Part shown: in pieces, positions 26,901 to 36,059 of the stretch | Position numbering within the stretch: position 1 is the stretch's first letter | How the letters are laid out: every line of letters starts with the position of its first letter | Source of the DNA: Colius striatus | Taxonomy: Eukaryota > Chordata > Aves > Coliiformes > Coliidae | Direction: 5' to 3' | Length of the DNA stretch: 64,000 nucleotides | Assembly (NCBI RefSeq): GCF_028858725.1 | Contig: NC_084764.1 | Span: 20,635,501 to 20,699,500, forward strand | Notes under the pieces: model-generated | The model's input: the letters and a program-made list of their open reading frames with translations, nothing else | What the model was told of the DNA's origin: nothing | Database searches by the model: none | Made by a program: the position numbers and the translations under genes

Positions 26901-28612
26901 CACCTTTAGGGTTTTTTTGCACTGTGACTGGGGGCTTCTTGAGAACAGGATTAAAGTAGCAACAGGGCAGGCAGGAGTAAGGCAGAAAAGAGAGGACCTC
27001 CCTCTGTTGACTTCCAGTCTGTAACTGATCACAGAAGGCTGCGCTCTCTGCATGGGGGACCCGCAGTTTTAACACGAACGGCATCCTTGTTCTGTCAGTG
27101 GATCATCACCCATCGCAGCCTACGAGAAGAAGGGGAAGGGTATAATCTTGATGGCGGGTGCAAAGGGGCATACGCTGTATCCGTGACAGGCTCCGCTTCT
27201 TATCTGTGAGAGCCGCGTCCGTTCTCTTAAATCCTTTTATTACCCACGCCCCGAATATTTCCATTACACACGGTCTGTGCTTCTCAGCTGATATGTGAAA
27301 CCTGCTGCCTTACCGCTGTCGGTCGATTGATATTTTCTGTGTACAAGCGCAAGGCATTAAATCAATGTCTCTATTCTGCAGTGGAATATTCTCTTTAGAC
27401 TGGGATGTGGGAGACAAGTGAAGTCCTGCTGAAAGCGGGCTTCATCCTGCCTCGATTCGCATGAAGCTCCTTTTGTCAGGAGAAGCGTGACTTTAAATAG
27501 GATCCACCTGCCCGGACTTGGTGCCAAACAACCGCGCTCTGCCCCTGGCTGCGGGGAATCTATTGGTGTTTGCCAGTTGAGGAAATACATAGGGCGAAGG
27601 GGCCGCGCATCCAGGCTATAGGTACCCGGCCAAACGCGGCGTCCCGGACACAAACCCCCGCTCCCTCCCGCCGCAGGAACTGAGTGAGGCAGCGCGGCCG
27701 GTACCCGCGGTGGATCTCCGCCCGGCCGAGCGCACCCGCACAGCGCTGGGGCCAGCTCCGCCTCTTCGGGAGCACCGTGCTCGTACCTCGACCCCTCGTC
27801 GCCGAGCTGCCGGCGGCAGGGACAGCCACGCCTGACAAGCCCACGGCAAAGTGGCTTTACAGTGTCGCAGTTTCTCTCGCCTTGTTTTTGGATAGGTAGT
27901 AGTGCTGGAGGAGAGATCTCTGGGACGCTGGCTTGGCTTTTCTTTTCTAATTCGACCCTTACATTTAGTTTGTCACCACTTCCTTTAACCCATCAAGGAG
28001 CAATTATGGGATAATTATGAGAATTACACAGCTCTTCTATCTGGCGGCAGTGCACAGAGAAATCTGTTCACGTTTAAATACCCCTCCTCCCAGCAACGCC
28101 GACGCTGGGAACAGCCCTCTCCTGTGCGGTTGCTGTTATTACTGGGGTCGATTTGAGGCAGGGCTGCAGAGCCGAAGGTGGACTGGGAGCTCGACCCGGC
28201 AGTTTCAGTGGCCGAGGGCGAGGAGCAAGGCTAGAGATGCTCTCCCCGGGCGCTTCCCCTCCAGCAGGGAAAAGTAGGGCCTGTCTGCGGCCGCCCCCGC
28301 CGTCCCGGCCCGCAACGTACCCAGGAGGTCTCATCGCCTCGGATGGCTTTTTTTACCCTCTCAACCTATGCTTGCAGCGCGAATTAAAAATAAAATATAC
28401 CACCACACAGATACGCACACGCCGGGGGCATCACAGCCTCCGCAAACGGACCCCGCGAGAGAGTCCCCTTCCCTCCCTCCGTCCCAGTGCGGCAACATGG
28501 ATCATCTCTTCTCATGTCCCCTCTTCAGCCCTGCATTTGTTTTTCTGGCAGAAAAACTCGTCCCACAAATTTTGAAAGAAAATAGCAGAGATTTTCCATT
28601 GTTAACACTTGA

Positions 28613-28618
28613 TTTATT
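28613..28618 (-). terminator. Candidate distal FOXA1 polyadenylation signal
   Basis: TTTATT on the plus strand is AATAAA on the minus strand. It lies about 1.33 kb after the stop codon, and the minus-strand sequence beyond it contains a short GU-rich stretch. It is the last AATAAA before the sequence turns into GC-rich intergenic DNA. Cleavage would fall near 28,590-28,605. Confidence 0.5.
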
Positions 28619-28976
28619 TAAAGTCCTTAACTGCAAATGATCAAAAACATACTTCACGCATTAAATTCTCAGTCATCGTTTTAAATCAAAATATCTTTTC
28701 AATTACAATCACATTTATAAAATTAACAAAATTTCTTAAATTCACGTGTAATTATTTTTTAAACTGTCATTTAAAGCAATTTCCAGCTGTAAAGAAAGAA
28801 AAAAAATATAAACCATGCAATAAATTAAGAACATTGAGACAGCGAACAGGAATAATAATAAAACCCGTCTGGCTATGCTAACACCGTGTAAAACTGTGGA
28901 AAGTGCATTAACACTGGATGAAACAAGCTAACGATGGCGATAATTAAACGGTCACAAAACAAAACAGGATGTGGAA

Positions 28977-28982
28977 TTTATT
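28977..28982 (-). terminator. Candidate proximal FOXA1 polyadenylation signal
   Basis: A second AATAAA on the minus strand, about 965 nt after the stop codon. Use of this site would give a shorter 3'UTR that still keeps the hairpin at 29,289-29,348. Confidence 0.35.
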
Positions 28983-29288
28983 AAACAAGTTGGAAAGGGG
29001 AGAGAGACAGAGCTCTCTTCCTTTCCCTGCGTCTGTGTAATAGTCAACATTTCCTGGGGGAGGGGGAAAAGAATCTTGTTAGAGATACACAGTTCTCGCT
29101 GGTACAAAATGAAGACAAATTAAATAAGCATGTCATCCATATATTGATGAGAGTTCATGATGAATGAGAATCTTCAGTAACAGATGGGAAGGAAAAAAAG
29201 AATATCCAACTGGTTGTGACCTCTTGTAACTTTATATTACATCCCAAGACAGGTAACACTTGGAAAAAAAAAAAAAGAAAAAAAAAAA

Positions 29289-29348
29289 GGGTCGCATCCT
29301 GCACTCCAAAGCTCCAGTTGGTCCCCTCGGGAGTGCAGGATCCGACCC
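29289..29348 (-). other. 19-bp stem-loop in the FOXA1 3'UTR
   Basis: The arms 29,289-29,307 and 29,330-29,348 are reverse complements at 18 of 19 positions, with a 22-nt loop. In the minus-strand transcript the 5' arm begins GGGUCGGAUCC and the 3' arm ends GGAUGCGACCC, with a single G-G mismatch. Just 3' of the hairpin in the RNA are U11, C and U13 (29,264-29,288). It is far more stable than expected by chance in a 3'UTR. Function is unknown; candidates are an RNA-protein binding element, a miRNA-like precursor or the relic of an inserted element. Confidence 0.75.
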
Positions 29349-29943
29349 GCAGCATCTGGGTGTATGCGGGTTGTACTAGCCGAAGGTTTATTTTGCAAGT
29401 ATCAAAAGGATGATCCGAGAAAGTAAATAGTCCTCTTGTTGCTTAGAGATTCTCTTAGTGTTTTGCTACTTCACAGCAGTATTGTCCTTCAAAGCCTTTT
29501 TAATTAAAAAAAGTCTTAAATGTCTACTCACTTCTTCATCTCCGTATTTTTAAAGTATTGCCACATACCTGTAAACTTACATGAGATTATAGAGCACAGA
29601 AGGGGGGAGACGAGGGGACGGAAAGCACAAACAAGTAGTTTACAAGCTCAACGATTTTTTTTTCTTCTTTTTCATAACACCCTGCAACGGCTAGCGAGGG
29701 AATCTCCGGGGAGCGGGGCTGGGCGGCGGGGCGGCAGCGGGTATGTACAAGCGGGGCTTTGCAGGAGGTCGTGGTGGATGGTAACAACACACAGTGCGTT
29801 GTCAGACAATTAAAAAGTAACAGTCCTTTGCACTCTGCGTGCCGAAACGCCTCGGGTTGTCGCAGAGAGAGGGAAAAAGGGGAAAGAAGCCAGGATAAGG
29901 GACGGAGGTGGGAAGAGAGGGCTCGCCCTCGGCGACTGCAGAG

Positions 29944-31206
29944 CTAGGAGGTGTTTAACACGGGTCTGGAATACACACCTTGGTAGTAGGAGGGCTCTAG
30001 GGCCGAGGGCTCGATGCTGCTGCGGCTCGCCATAGAGGCACTTCCCAGGGGCAGCCCACTGGGGATGCTTGCCCCGTAGGATGAATATTGCAGCGCCTGC
30101 TCGTATGCTTTAAAGTCCAGCTTGTGCTGCTGCTCCGAGGAGGACATGAGGTTGTTGATGGAAAAAGGGTGGTTGAAGGAGTAGTGGGGATCGCCCTTGA
30201 GGTGCAGCTGGGGTTCGTGGGCTAAGGAGTGAGGGGGGTGTGGGACGGAAGCCAAGGTAGGGACGGAGCTGATGGTGGAGGAGGCAGCCGAGGCCGAGGT
30301 TTTCAGCTCCGTGCTCGAACCGCTGTGGTCCATAGACTGGGGACTGGTGGACGGATTGGAGCTGGAGAGGGAGGTGGCGGTGTCCAGCTGCGCTGGTTTA
30401 TTGTGACCTCTGTGCAGTGGAGAGCTGGAGCTGGAACTGGAGGCTCCAGCCTGATCTTTCCTGCCCTCCTGAGGGGCTTTGCTATTTGCCGGCTTCTCGC
30501 ACTTGAAGCGTTTTTGACGACGGAGATAGCAGCCATTTTCAAACATGTTGCCAGAATCGGGATGCAGGGTCCAATAAGAGCCCTTGCCGGGCTTGTCTGG
30601 GGAGCGGGCCACCTTGACAAAGCAGTCGTTAAAGGAGAGCGAGTGGCGGATGCTGTTCTGCCAGCGCTGCTGGTTCTGCCTGTAGTAGGGGAAAAGGTCC
30701 ATGATCCATTGGTAGATCTCGCTCAGCGTCAGCATCTTGCTGGGCGCCTGCTGGATGGCCATGGTGATGAGGGAGATGTAGGAGTAGGGTGGCTTGGCGT
30801 GGGGGTAGCTCCGCTTGAAGGTCTTGGCGTCCCGCGTCCTGCCGAGGTTGGACTGGGTGTAGGCCATGGGGCTCATGCAGGGGTTCATGCCGCCGTAGGG
30901 GCTCAGCCCATTCATGGGGGCCGGTTGGGCTGACATGGCGTTGATGCCTCCGGGGCTCAGCGCCGTGCCCATGGCGGCCACGCCAGCCGTCATGCCGTTC
31001 ACCGGCCCTGCCGAGCCCGCTGGCATACCGGCCACGGCGCCAGGACTCAGCCCGGCCCCCAGCCCCGTGTTGGCGTAGGACATATTGAAGGAACTGGAGG
31101 TCATGTTGCCACTTGTCGTCATGGTATTCATGGTCATGTAGGTATTCATGGTGTTCATGGAGCCCAGTCCCGAATTCATGTTGCTCACGGGCACCGAGGA
31201 ATAGGC
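29944..31206 (-). CDS. FOXA1: FOXA1 coding exon 2 (forkhead transcription factor, residues 25-444)
   Basis: Forkhead box A1 (HNF3-alpha) is a nuclear pioneer transcription factor that opens chromatin at TGTTTAC-type sites in endoderm, liver, lung and hormone-responsive epithelia. This exon encodes 420 of about 444 residues and the stop codon. Seen: an N-terminal Met/Asn/Thr-rich activation segment beginning [15 protein letters not shown]; a forkhead domain from about residue 160 ([11 protein letters not shown]) to about 262 ([10 protein letters not shown]), with the recognition helix NSIRHSLSF at 208-216 and wing residues PGKGSYW at 230-236; a Ser-rich linker; the conserved C-terminal block [10 protein letters not shown] at about 370-379; and the terminal block [14 protein letters not shown]. 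These blocks match mammalian FOXA1, which has 472 residues in human. The acceptor is CCCTAG then GCCTAT at 31,206, and the exon is entered in phase 0. The linker after the forkhead lacks the Gly-rich stretch of mammals. Identity is near certain. Confidence 0.98.
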   Translation of the reverse strand, partial: AYSSVPVSNMNSGLGSMNTMNTYMTMNTMTTSGNMTSSSFNMSYANTGLGAGLSPGAVAGMPAGSAGPVNGMTAGVAAMGTALSPGGINAMSAQPAPMNGLSPYGGMNPCMSPMAYTQSNLGRTRDAKTFKRSYPHAKPPYSYISLITMAIQQAPSKMLTLSEIYQWIMDLFPYYRQNQQRWQNSIRHSLSFNDCFVKVARSPDKPGKGSYWTLHPDSGNMFENGCYLRRQKRFKCEKPANSKAPQEGRKDQAGASSSSSSSPLHRGHNKPAQLDTATSLSSSNPSTSPQSMDHSGSSTELKTSASAASSTISSVPTLASVPHPPHSLAHEPQLHLKGDPHYSFNHPFSINNLMSSSEQQHKLDFKAYEQALQYSSYGASIPSGLPLGSASMASRSSIEPSALEPSYYQGVYSRPVLNTS

Positions 31207-31393
31207 CTAGGGTTAGCGAGATGGAGAGAGGAGGTTAGGGCAGAAAGTGGGACGCGCAGTACTACGGCGGGGCCTGATCCTCCTGCCCTACCGACGTCGT
31301 GCCGCGGGACTCCGGCTGCTTCCCCGTTGCCCGAGAAAGTGCCTTCCAAAAGCCGCAAGGAAAGGCCGTTGGCACGATGAAAAATCTAATTCA

Positions 31394-31415
31394 TATTTAT
31401 ACGTGCCTATAAATA
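31394..31415. promoter_or_regulatory. Divergent TATA-box pair in FOXA1 intron 1, candidate alternative promoter
   Basis: TATTTATA at 31,394-31,401 reads TATAAATA on the minus strand, and TATAAATA lies on the plus strand at 31,408-31,415. The two are 6 nt apart. The minus-strand box would start transcription near 31,365-31,372, about 160 nt before exon 2. Reading on, I see no AUG until the one at 31,179, which is Met34 of FOXA1. A known shorter human FOXA1 isoform lacks residues 1-33 and so begins at this same Met. The plus-strand box could drive an antisense transcript. The boxes are seen; promoter activity is inferred. Confidence 0.5.
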
Positions 31416-32890
31416 GACGCGGAGCAAGAGTGCTCGGTCTGAACGCACGCCCGTTTCACCGGCCTGCCGCGGCTTGCGCCGGCTGTGCCGCCATTCCCGG
31501 GGCGCACGGACCAAAGAGCTGCTCTGCACCCCGCCGAGCTGCGGACTTCGTCTGCCCCGGCAGCAGGTTTGCTCCCGGAGTATTCCCGCGGTTTAGCTGA
31601 TCTCGTGTCCCTTCTCTCTAGCTAAATATCTAAACTCATCAGATTATTGAAATTTACGGGAGTACACTGTCAGTGCCAAGGAGAAACACAACCGCCTGCA
31701 CATTCTTATCATCATCTCACGAATCTCTCCCACCCTGTACCGATTTAAATTTCTATTATTACAAAAGATGTGATATTGACTTGTCGGGGAAATAAATCAA
31801 AACCAAACCCAAACCCCCCAAAAAGAACTCCCCCAAAACAATAGTTCACGTCCACTCATTTTACCCGTCGAAAGATTCCCCGTTGTCTATGTTTTCTATC
31901 AAATCAGTCTTTAAATTAAAGTTAACCCCGACAACGTTCCCAAAGTACGAAAAGCCTGAGCTTTCCCTGACTGAGATTTTCGACAATCGTCCGACAGTTG
32001 TCAAAATTGTAGTACCTTACTGCATAACATAAGTTTTCAAAAAAGTGAGACTGAAAAAAACGGAGAGCCTGAAAATCTGCTTTCCAGTACGGCATCTGAT
32101 TTAAGAGGAGAAAGACATTCCCACTTTACCTCGAACAAAGGCAATACAGCTACGAAAAGGAGGTTAAATGTATACAGTTCAGTACTGTTCACTACAAATT
32201 CCATGAACTTATAAATGCGCTTTTAATTTAGGGGATCACATTAATTATTTGAGATAGTAGAACGCAGATGTGTTTCCCACCTTGCATCCATGCAATTATT
32301 AAAATTAAATAGCAGGGAAGGAGAAAAGACTGAGGCTAAAACCCAGCAAAAGCGAAGGTTGCTTAACTTTGTGTTTGTGGATAATGAGTATGGTGAGGAT
32401 AAATGAGTCTGGAAAAGGCACATAATTAGGATGACCCTTATTTGCCCTTAGTCGACTTTCGTCTATTAAATGAGATGCCAGTAGGGTGACACGTATCTGC
32501 CTATGCCCGCATGGCCCCACAGGCGCTGTGTGCCAGCTGCGGGTTGCAGGGACGAGGCGTGGGGACTGTGGAGCCGTGTGTCCGGGTGTGCTGATGCAAT
32601 GCCCGGGTGCGCACACCTAGGTGCCTGCCTCGCTACCGCACTTCCTTAAAACGCCTCCTTCCCAGGCGTGAATAGAGGGGTTGCTGGCCGTGCTGCTAGG
32701 CGCTGCCTTCTCCCTGGGACTCCCCCTGTGAAGCCGGAGAGGTACAATGAAAACCCCGGCCCCCAGACCCCGCAGGCCGGGGAGCGCCGCGGGGAAGGCT
32801 CCGGGCGCTTCCGTGGGCCTCTCCTCTGCCGTAGATCTTGGCACTTGGGCCGGTTCTCCCCCTTCTTTAGCATCGTGTTGTCCGAGAGAC

Positions 32891-32965
32891 GGGGGGGGGG
32901 GGGGGGCGGAAGAGAGTCCCGGGGTGCGGAGCGGCGGGCCGGGCCTGGCCGGGCCGGGCCGGGCC
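32891..32965. repeat. G16 homopolymer and GGGCC tract in FOXA1 intron 1
   Basis: G16 at 32,891-32,906 is followed by six GGGCC-type units (one is TGGCC) at 32,936-32,965. Both are G-quadruplex-prone. Confidence 0.9.
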
Positions 32966-33565
32966 CCCTCCCGGTATGGTTCCCGGGGCCCCTCTCGTCA
33001 GCGCCGCCCGCCGGCCCGCGACAGCAGCGCACGCCGCAGGCTGCCCGTCTGGCAAAGTACGAACAAACGGCTGTTTTCTTTCCCCCCCTCCCCCGCCTTC
33101 CTTTCTTTTCGCCCGGCTTTAACAGGTGAGGCCCCCGGCAACGGCGAGCAGAGAGGCCAGTGGGTCTACCGAGGAGCCCGGGGAAGGCTCTGCTCCAGCC
33201 CCGGGACGTGCTTGAGACCGGCTCCCTCGCCATCTGCCGGGAATGGGGGCCGGTAGCGCGGCTAGTCCCCTGCCCCGAGCCAAGAGTTTACGGGGCGCTT
33301 TTGTGCCCGTCGCAAGCGGAGACTGTGTCTTTCGGATGAGCTCAAGGGCTATCCCGGTCTCCCCGGCCCTCCCAGTGGGCCCTCAGCCGCCCCGGGACCC
33401 TCTCGAATGCCTCCCGGCTCTCGGAAGCCGTGTTTTCCTCCGGGAAGCCGGGCCAGCTTCAGTGCCGGAGGGAGAGGGGAGGCACGTTTGCGCTGGCAGG
33501 ATCTGCAGTACAAACCGATTCCTCCGATTGCTGCCCCCCTTCCAGACCCCCAGCCCTTCCCCCGT

Positions 33566-33581
33566 CCCCCCCCCCCCCCCC
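33566..33581. repeat. C16 homopolymer next to FOXA1 exon 1
   Basis: Sixteen C residues about 40 bp from the exon 1 donor. In the FOXA1 transcript this is a G16 run inside the start of intron 1. Confidence 0.9.
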
Positions 33582-33624
33582 TTACAGAGGGGCATCAGCT
33601 AGCAAGACCCTGGGATTTACTCAC

Positions 33625-33696
33625 CTCCTGAGTGTCGGCGTAGTAGCTGTTCCAGTCGCTGGTTTCATGCCCTTCCATTTTCACAGTCCCTAACAT
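33625..33696 (-). CDS. FOXA1: FOXA1 coding exon 1 (residues 1-24)
   Basis: This short first coding exon starts at the ATG whose A is at 33,696 and encodes MLGTVKMEGHE...YYADTQE, 24 residues matching the N-terminus of mammalian FOXA1. It ends in GAG followed by a consensus donor GTGAGT, with phase 0 at the junction, so it joins cleanly to the AYSSVPVS start of exon 2. The same exon break is used in mammals. It is too short to stand out as an open frame, so it was found by homology to the known N-terminus. Together the two exons give 444 residues. Confidence 0.96.
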
Positions 33697-34059
33697 TATG
33701 GAGCCAACCTGCCCGGTGTAACCATCCAGCCCTCTTGCAAGCGAGAGACGGGCAGCAGGAAAAGAGCCCGAAAGCCAGACCTAGCAGGAAGCCAGCTCTC
33801 AGGAGGGGCGGGGGGTGCTGAATTCTCCTCTATAACCAGCCAAAAAAGGAGGCAGGGAGCTGTGTGGGGCGAGACAGTTGAGAAAGTGAGGAAGTGCGGC
33901 TGGGATGTGAGTGGAGTTGAGCTGATGTGGATCTTACGTCGCAGAAGTACCCACCTCCTCCTCCTCCTCTCCCCATTTGTCCGCCGCACAAAGGCGTTCG
34001 CACCTACAAAGCCGGAGATGCACCTGCAAACAAGGCAGTTCCCCTCGCCTGCAACTCCC

Positions 34060-34100
34060 CCCGGGGCGGCACTTTATTTGCAAAGCGGCGTAATTGGTTT
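34060..34100 (-). promoter_or_regulatory. FOXA1: Possible FOXA1 core promoter elements
   Basis: On the minus strand, CCAAT at 34,093-34,097 is followed about 15 nt later by an AAATAAAG sequence, a weak TATA-like box. Both lie roughly 370-400 nt upstream of the FOXA1 start codon. The spacing is shorter than the classical CCAAT-TATA distance, so the transcription start is not fixed. The region between here and 33,697 would be the 5'UTR. Confidence 0.3.
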
Positions 34101-35202
34101 AAGCTTGTGGGGAAAGAAGGAGAGACAGAGGTGGGAGAGGGGGGGGAGAGTAGGAAAGGGTTGGGGAGAACACCCCTTTCAGATGGACGGGACAAATGCT
34201 AGGAGGGATCGGTGGAAATGAAATGAGGTAAATAAAGGAACGGCAGTCCCCTCTATTTGAAGAGAATTCAAAAGGCCATCCAGCCTTAAACCCATGAGAT
34301 GAAGGACAATATTTACTAAAGTCCAGTAGATGCTTCTTTAACTTGATGGCCAGGACATGCTCCAAAGTCCCGAGTCCTGCAATCCACAAGCATCCCCGGG
34401 CTCCCGCCCCTCACTTCCAAGCTGGTTACCACGCAGGTACCTCCGCCGTGCCCCCTCCCCCTGTGTCAGCTGCCCCCTCTCCCAGCGCCCTCGAGGCGGT
34501 GGACTGGACTCGTCGCTCCGGCATATGAGTGGGAGGGCTCGGCTCGGCGCTCCCCAGAGCTCTTCGACCCTCGTGCCATAGCCCTTCCAACGGGGCTGCC
34601 GTCCTTTCCAAACGGTGATGATGATACTTCTTTTTGGTGCCTTAGAGCAGAAACTATGTGAGTCACCGCGCTGAGGCATAACACTACAGACACCCAATAA
34701 ATGCAGACAGAGGCTTGAATGCGGATCCACTGATATTAACCTCCACTTGACAAACACTAGATGAGTCACTGGAACTATTTTATATCTTTACTGTGGAAAG
34801 CCTCCAGCCCCTTTGGAAGTCTTCTCTGGTGCCAGGCACCCAGGAGCGGCAATAATAAGTAGCAGGTATCTCATTACCAACTTCTTGCTTCACTAACCTG
34901 ATTTCTCGCAAAGTACAGGGGAGGAGGAACGTACACAGACTGATAAAAGGTAGAAAGGGGCAGCACCGATAAAACAAATTTACATTGGACAACGGTCTTT
35001 ATTAGTATGGAGGGAATCTAGTAATCTTTGCAGACGGGTTGAACATTTTCTGCTCCTGCCCTGTCCGTCTTTACGAGCTTATGTCAAGACCACAGACTTT
35101 TCTTGGGCTTCTCTGTTCTTTTATGAATTTTCTCCTACTCAGCTACTAGAACTTGTATTAGCCGATAGTGAAAAACAAGACAAAACAAACCAAAACAAAC
35201 TA
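34101..35202. other. FOXA1 upstream flank
   Basis: Mixed composition with a G-rich patch (34,140-34,150) and a GC-rich patch (34,390-34,580). No coding exon was recognised. Confidence 0.5.
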
Positions 35203-35285
35203 GTTGGACCTACTTTAGCAGGGGAGTTAGACTAGATGATCTCTGAAGGTCCCTCCCAGTCCCTACCATTCTATGATTCTATGAA
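35203..35285 (+). mobile_element. CR1 3'-end fragment upstream of FOXA1
   Basis: An extremely truncated CR1 tail: ACCTACTTTAGCAGGGGAG, then TTAGACTAGATGATCTCTGA, then CCATTCTATGATTCTATGA. It lies about 1.5 kb upstream of the FOXA1 start codon and is preceded by an A/C-rich simple stretch (35,170-35,200). Confidence 0.9.
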
Positions 35286-36059
35286 ATCCCACATACCCAT
35301 CCACCCTATCGCCAATCAACCAACTACTCCCCAAACCCAGATAACTTTCTGGGCAATGGGAATTTGAAGGAAAAATAAAGTGGGCTTTTTGTTATTGTTT
35401 TGGGGAGGTTTTTTTAATTGGTTTGTCTGTTTTGGTTTTTGGAAAAGACTTGCGTGCCACACCACACAAACTAAAATACACATCTGGGTCTCACAGAAAG
35501 CCTGACATGTTTATCGTTCAGCAGGGTCACATTTGCTTCCACAGCTATTTGTCCTCGAGTAATCTGCGAAAACGTCATCCTCACAAACACGATTTCAAAC
35601 TTTCTTATAGGGAGACCCAGGATTCAAATGAGGAGATATAGCACACCTCCGCTTGACAAATATGTTTTAACTTGTCATCTAAATGCATTTTCTGTTATCC
35701 CTTTCTTTGTGTTTTTTTTTTTTTTCCTTCTCGTCATTCTTTCTTTAAATTTGGCAATAGAACTAAGCCAAATCCCCAAAACACACATAACTCTGGAATC
35801 AACAGAAGAAAACAAGGAATTAAATAAAATAGATAAAAGCACCGGATTGAATCCCCGCCTTCTCAAATGGTCAAACTACAAACATGGAAATTGGAAGAAA
35901 ATCCAGTGGAGAATCTAAGATATATTAAAATTGTGGTGTCCATGTATGCACTCTTCCTAAAAGAAGCAGTCTATATGTCTGAAAACAGAGAGTCTTCAGT
36001 GGTGGCCTGTTCATTTCAGTACTCGAGTTCTGTGGGGTTCAGAACGCCTTTAGCAGTAT

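Larger units (their letters stand above)
21300..28594. promoter_or_regulatory. GC-rich regulatory region downstream of FOXA1 with several CpG islands
   Basis: CpG-dense blocks lie at about 21,300-21,420, 21,880-22,400, 22,960-23,250, 23,930-24,560, 26,280-26,800 and 27,480-28,340. They are separated by AT-rich stretches such as 25,020-26,100. Many overlapping open frames occur on both strands, as expected from composition, and none shows a conserved domain. Candidate elements are a block at 23,640-23,930 with TGTTTAC at 23,743-23,749 and a TATAAAT at 26,673-26,679 inside an island. This layout is typical of CpG-island clusters around developmental transcription-factor genes. Confidence 0.5.
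28595..29943 (-). other. FOXA1: FOXA1 3' untranslated region (extent inferred)
   Basis: About 1.35 kb of non-coding sequence follows the FOXA1 stop codon on the minus strand. The part next to the stop (29,600-29,943) is GC-mixed, and the distal part (28,600-29,250) is strongly AT-rich. It contains a strong hairpin at 29,289-29,348 and two AATAAA signals, at 28,977-28,982 and 28,613-28,618. The distal signal is chosen as the end because the AT-rich block stops there and the length resembles mammalian FOXA1 3'UTRs. The exact cleavage site is inferred. Confidence 0.65.
31207..33624 (-). other. FOXA1: FOXA1 intron 1
   Basis: A 2,418-nt phase-0 intron bounded by GTGAGT at the donor (33,619-33,624) and CTAACCCTAG at the acceptor. 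It is GC-rich at both ends (31,207-31,600 and 32,580-33,620) and AT-rich in the middle (31,620-32,500). It holds a back-to-back TATA pair near 31,394-31,415, a G16 run at 32,891-32,906, a (GGGCC)6-like tract at 32,936-32,965 and a C16 run at 33,566-33,581. No coding exon is seen in it. The long GC-rich open frames in both directions are compositional. Confidence 0.93.

Noticed and set aside
30229-30933. 234-residue plus-strand frame antisense to FOXA1 exon 2
   Set aside because: It lies exactly opposite the GC-rich FOXA1 coding exon, has Gly/Ala/Arg-rich content and no domain, and is best explained as a shadow of the forkhead codons.
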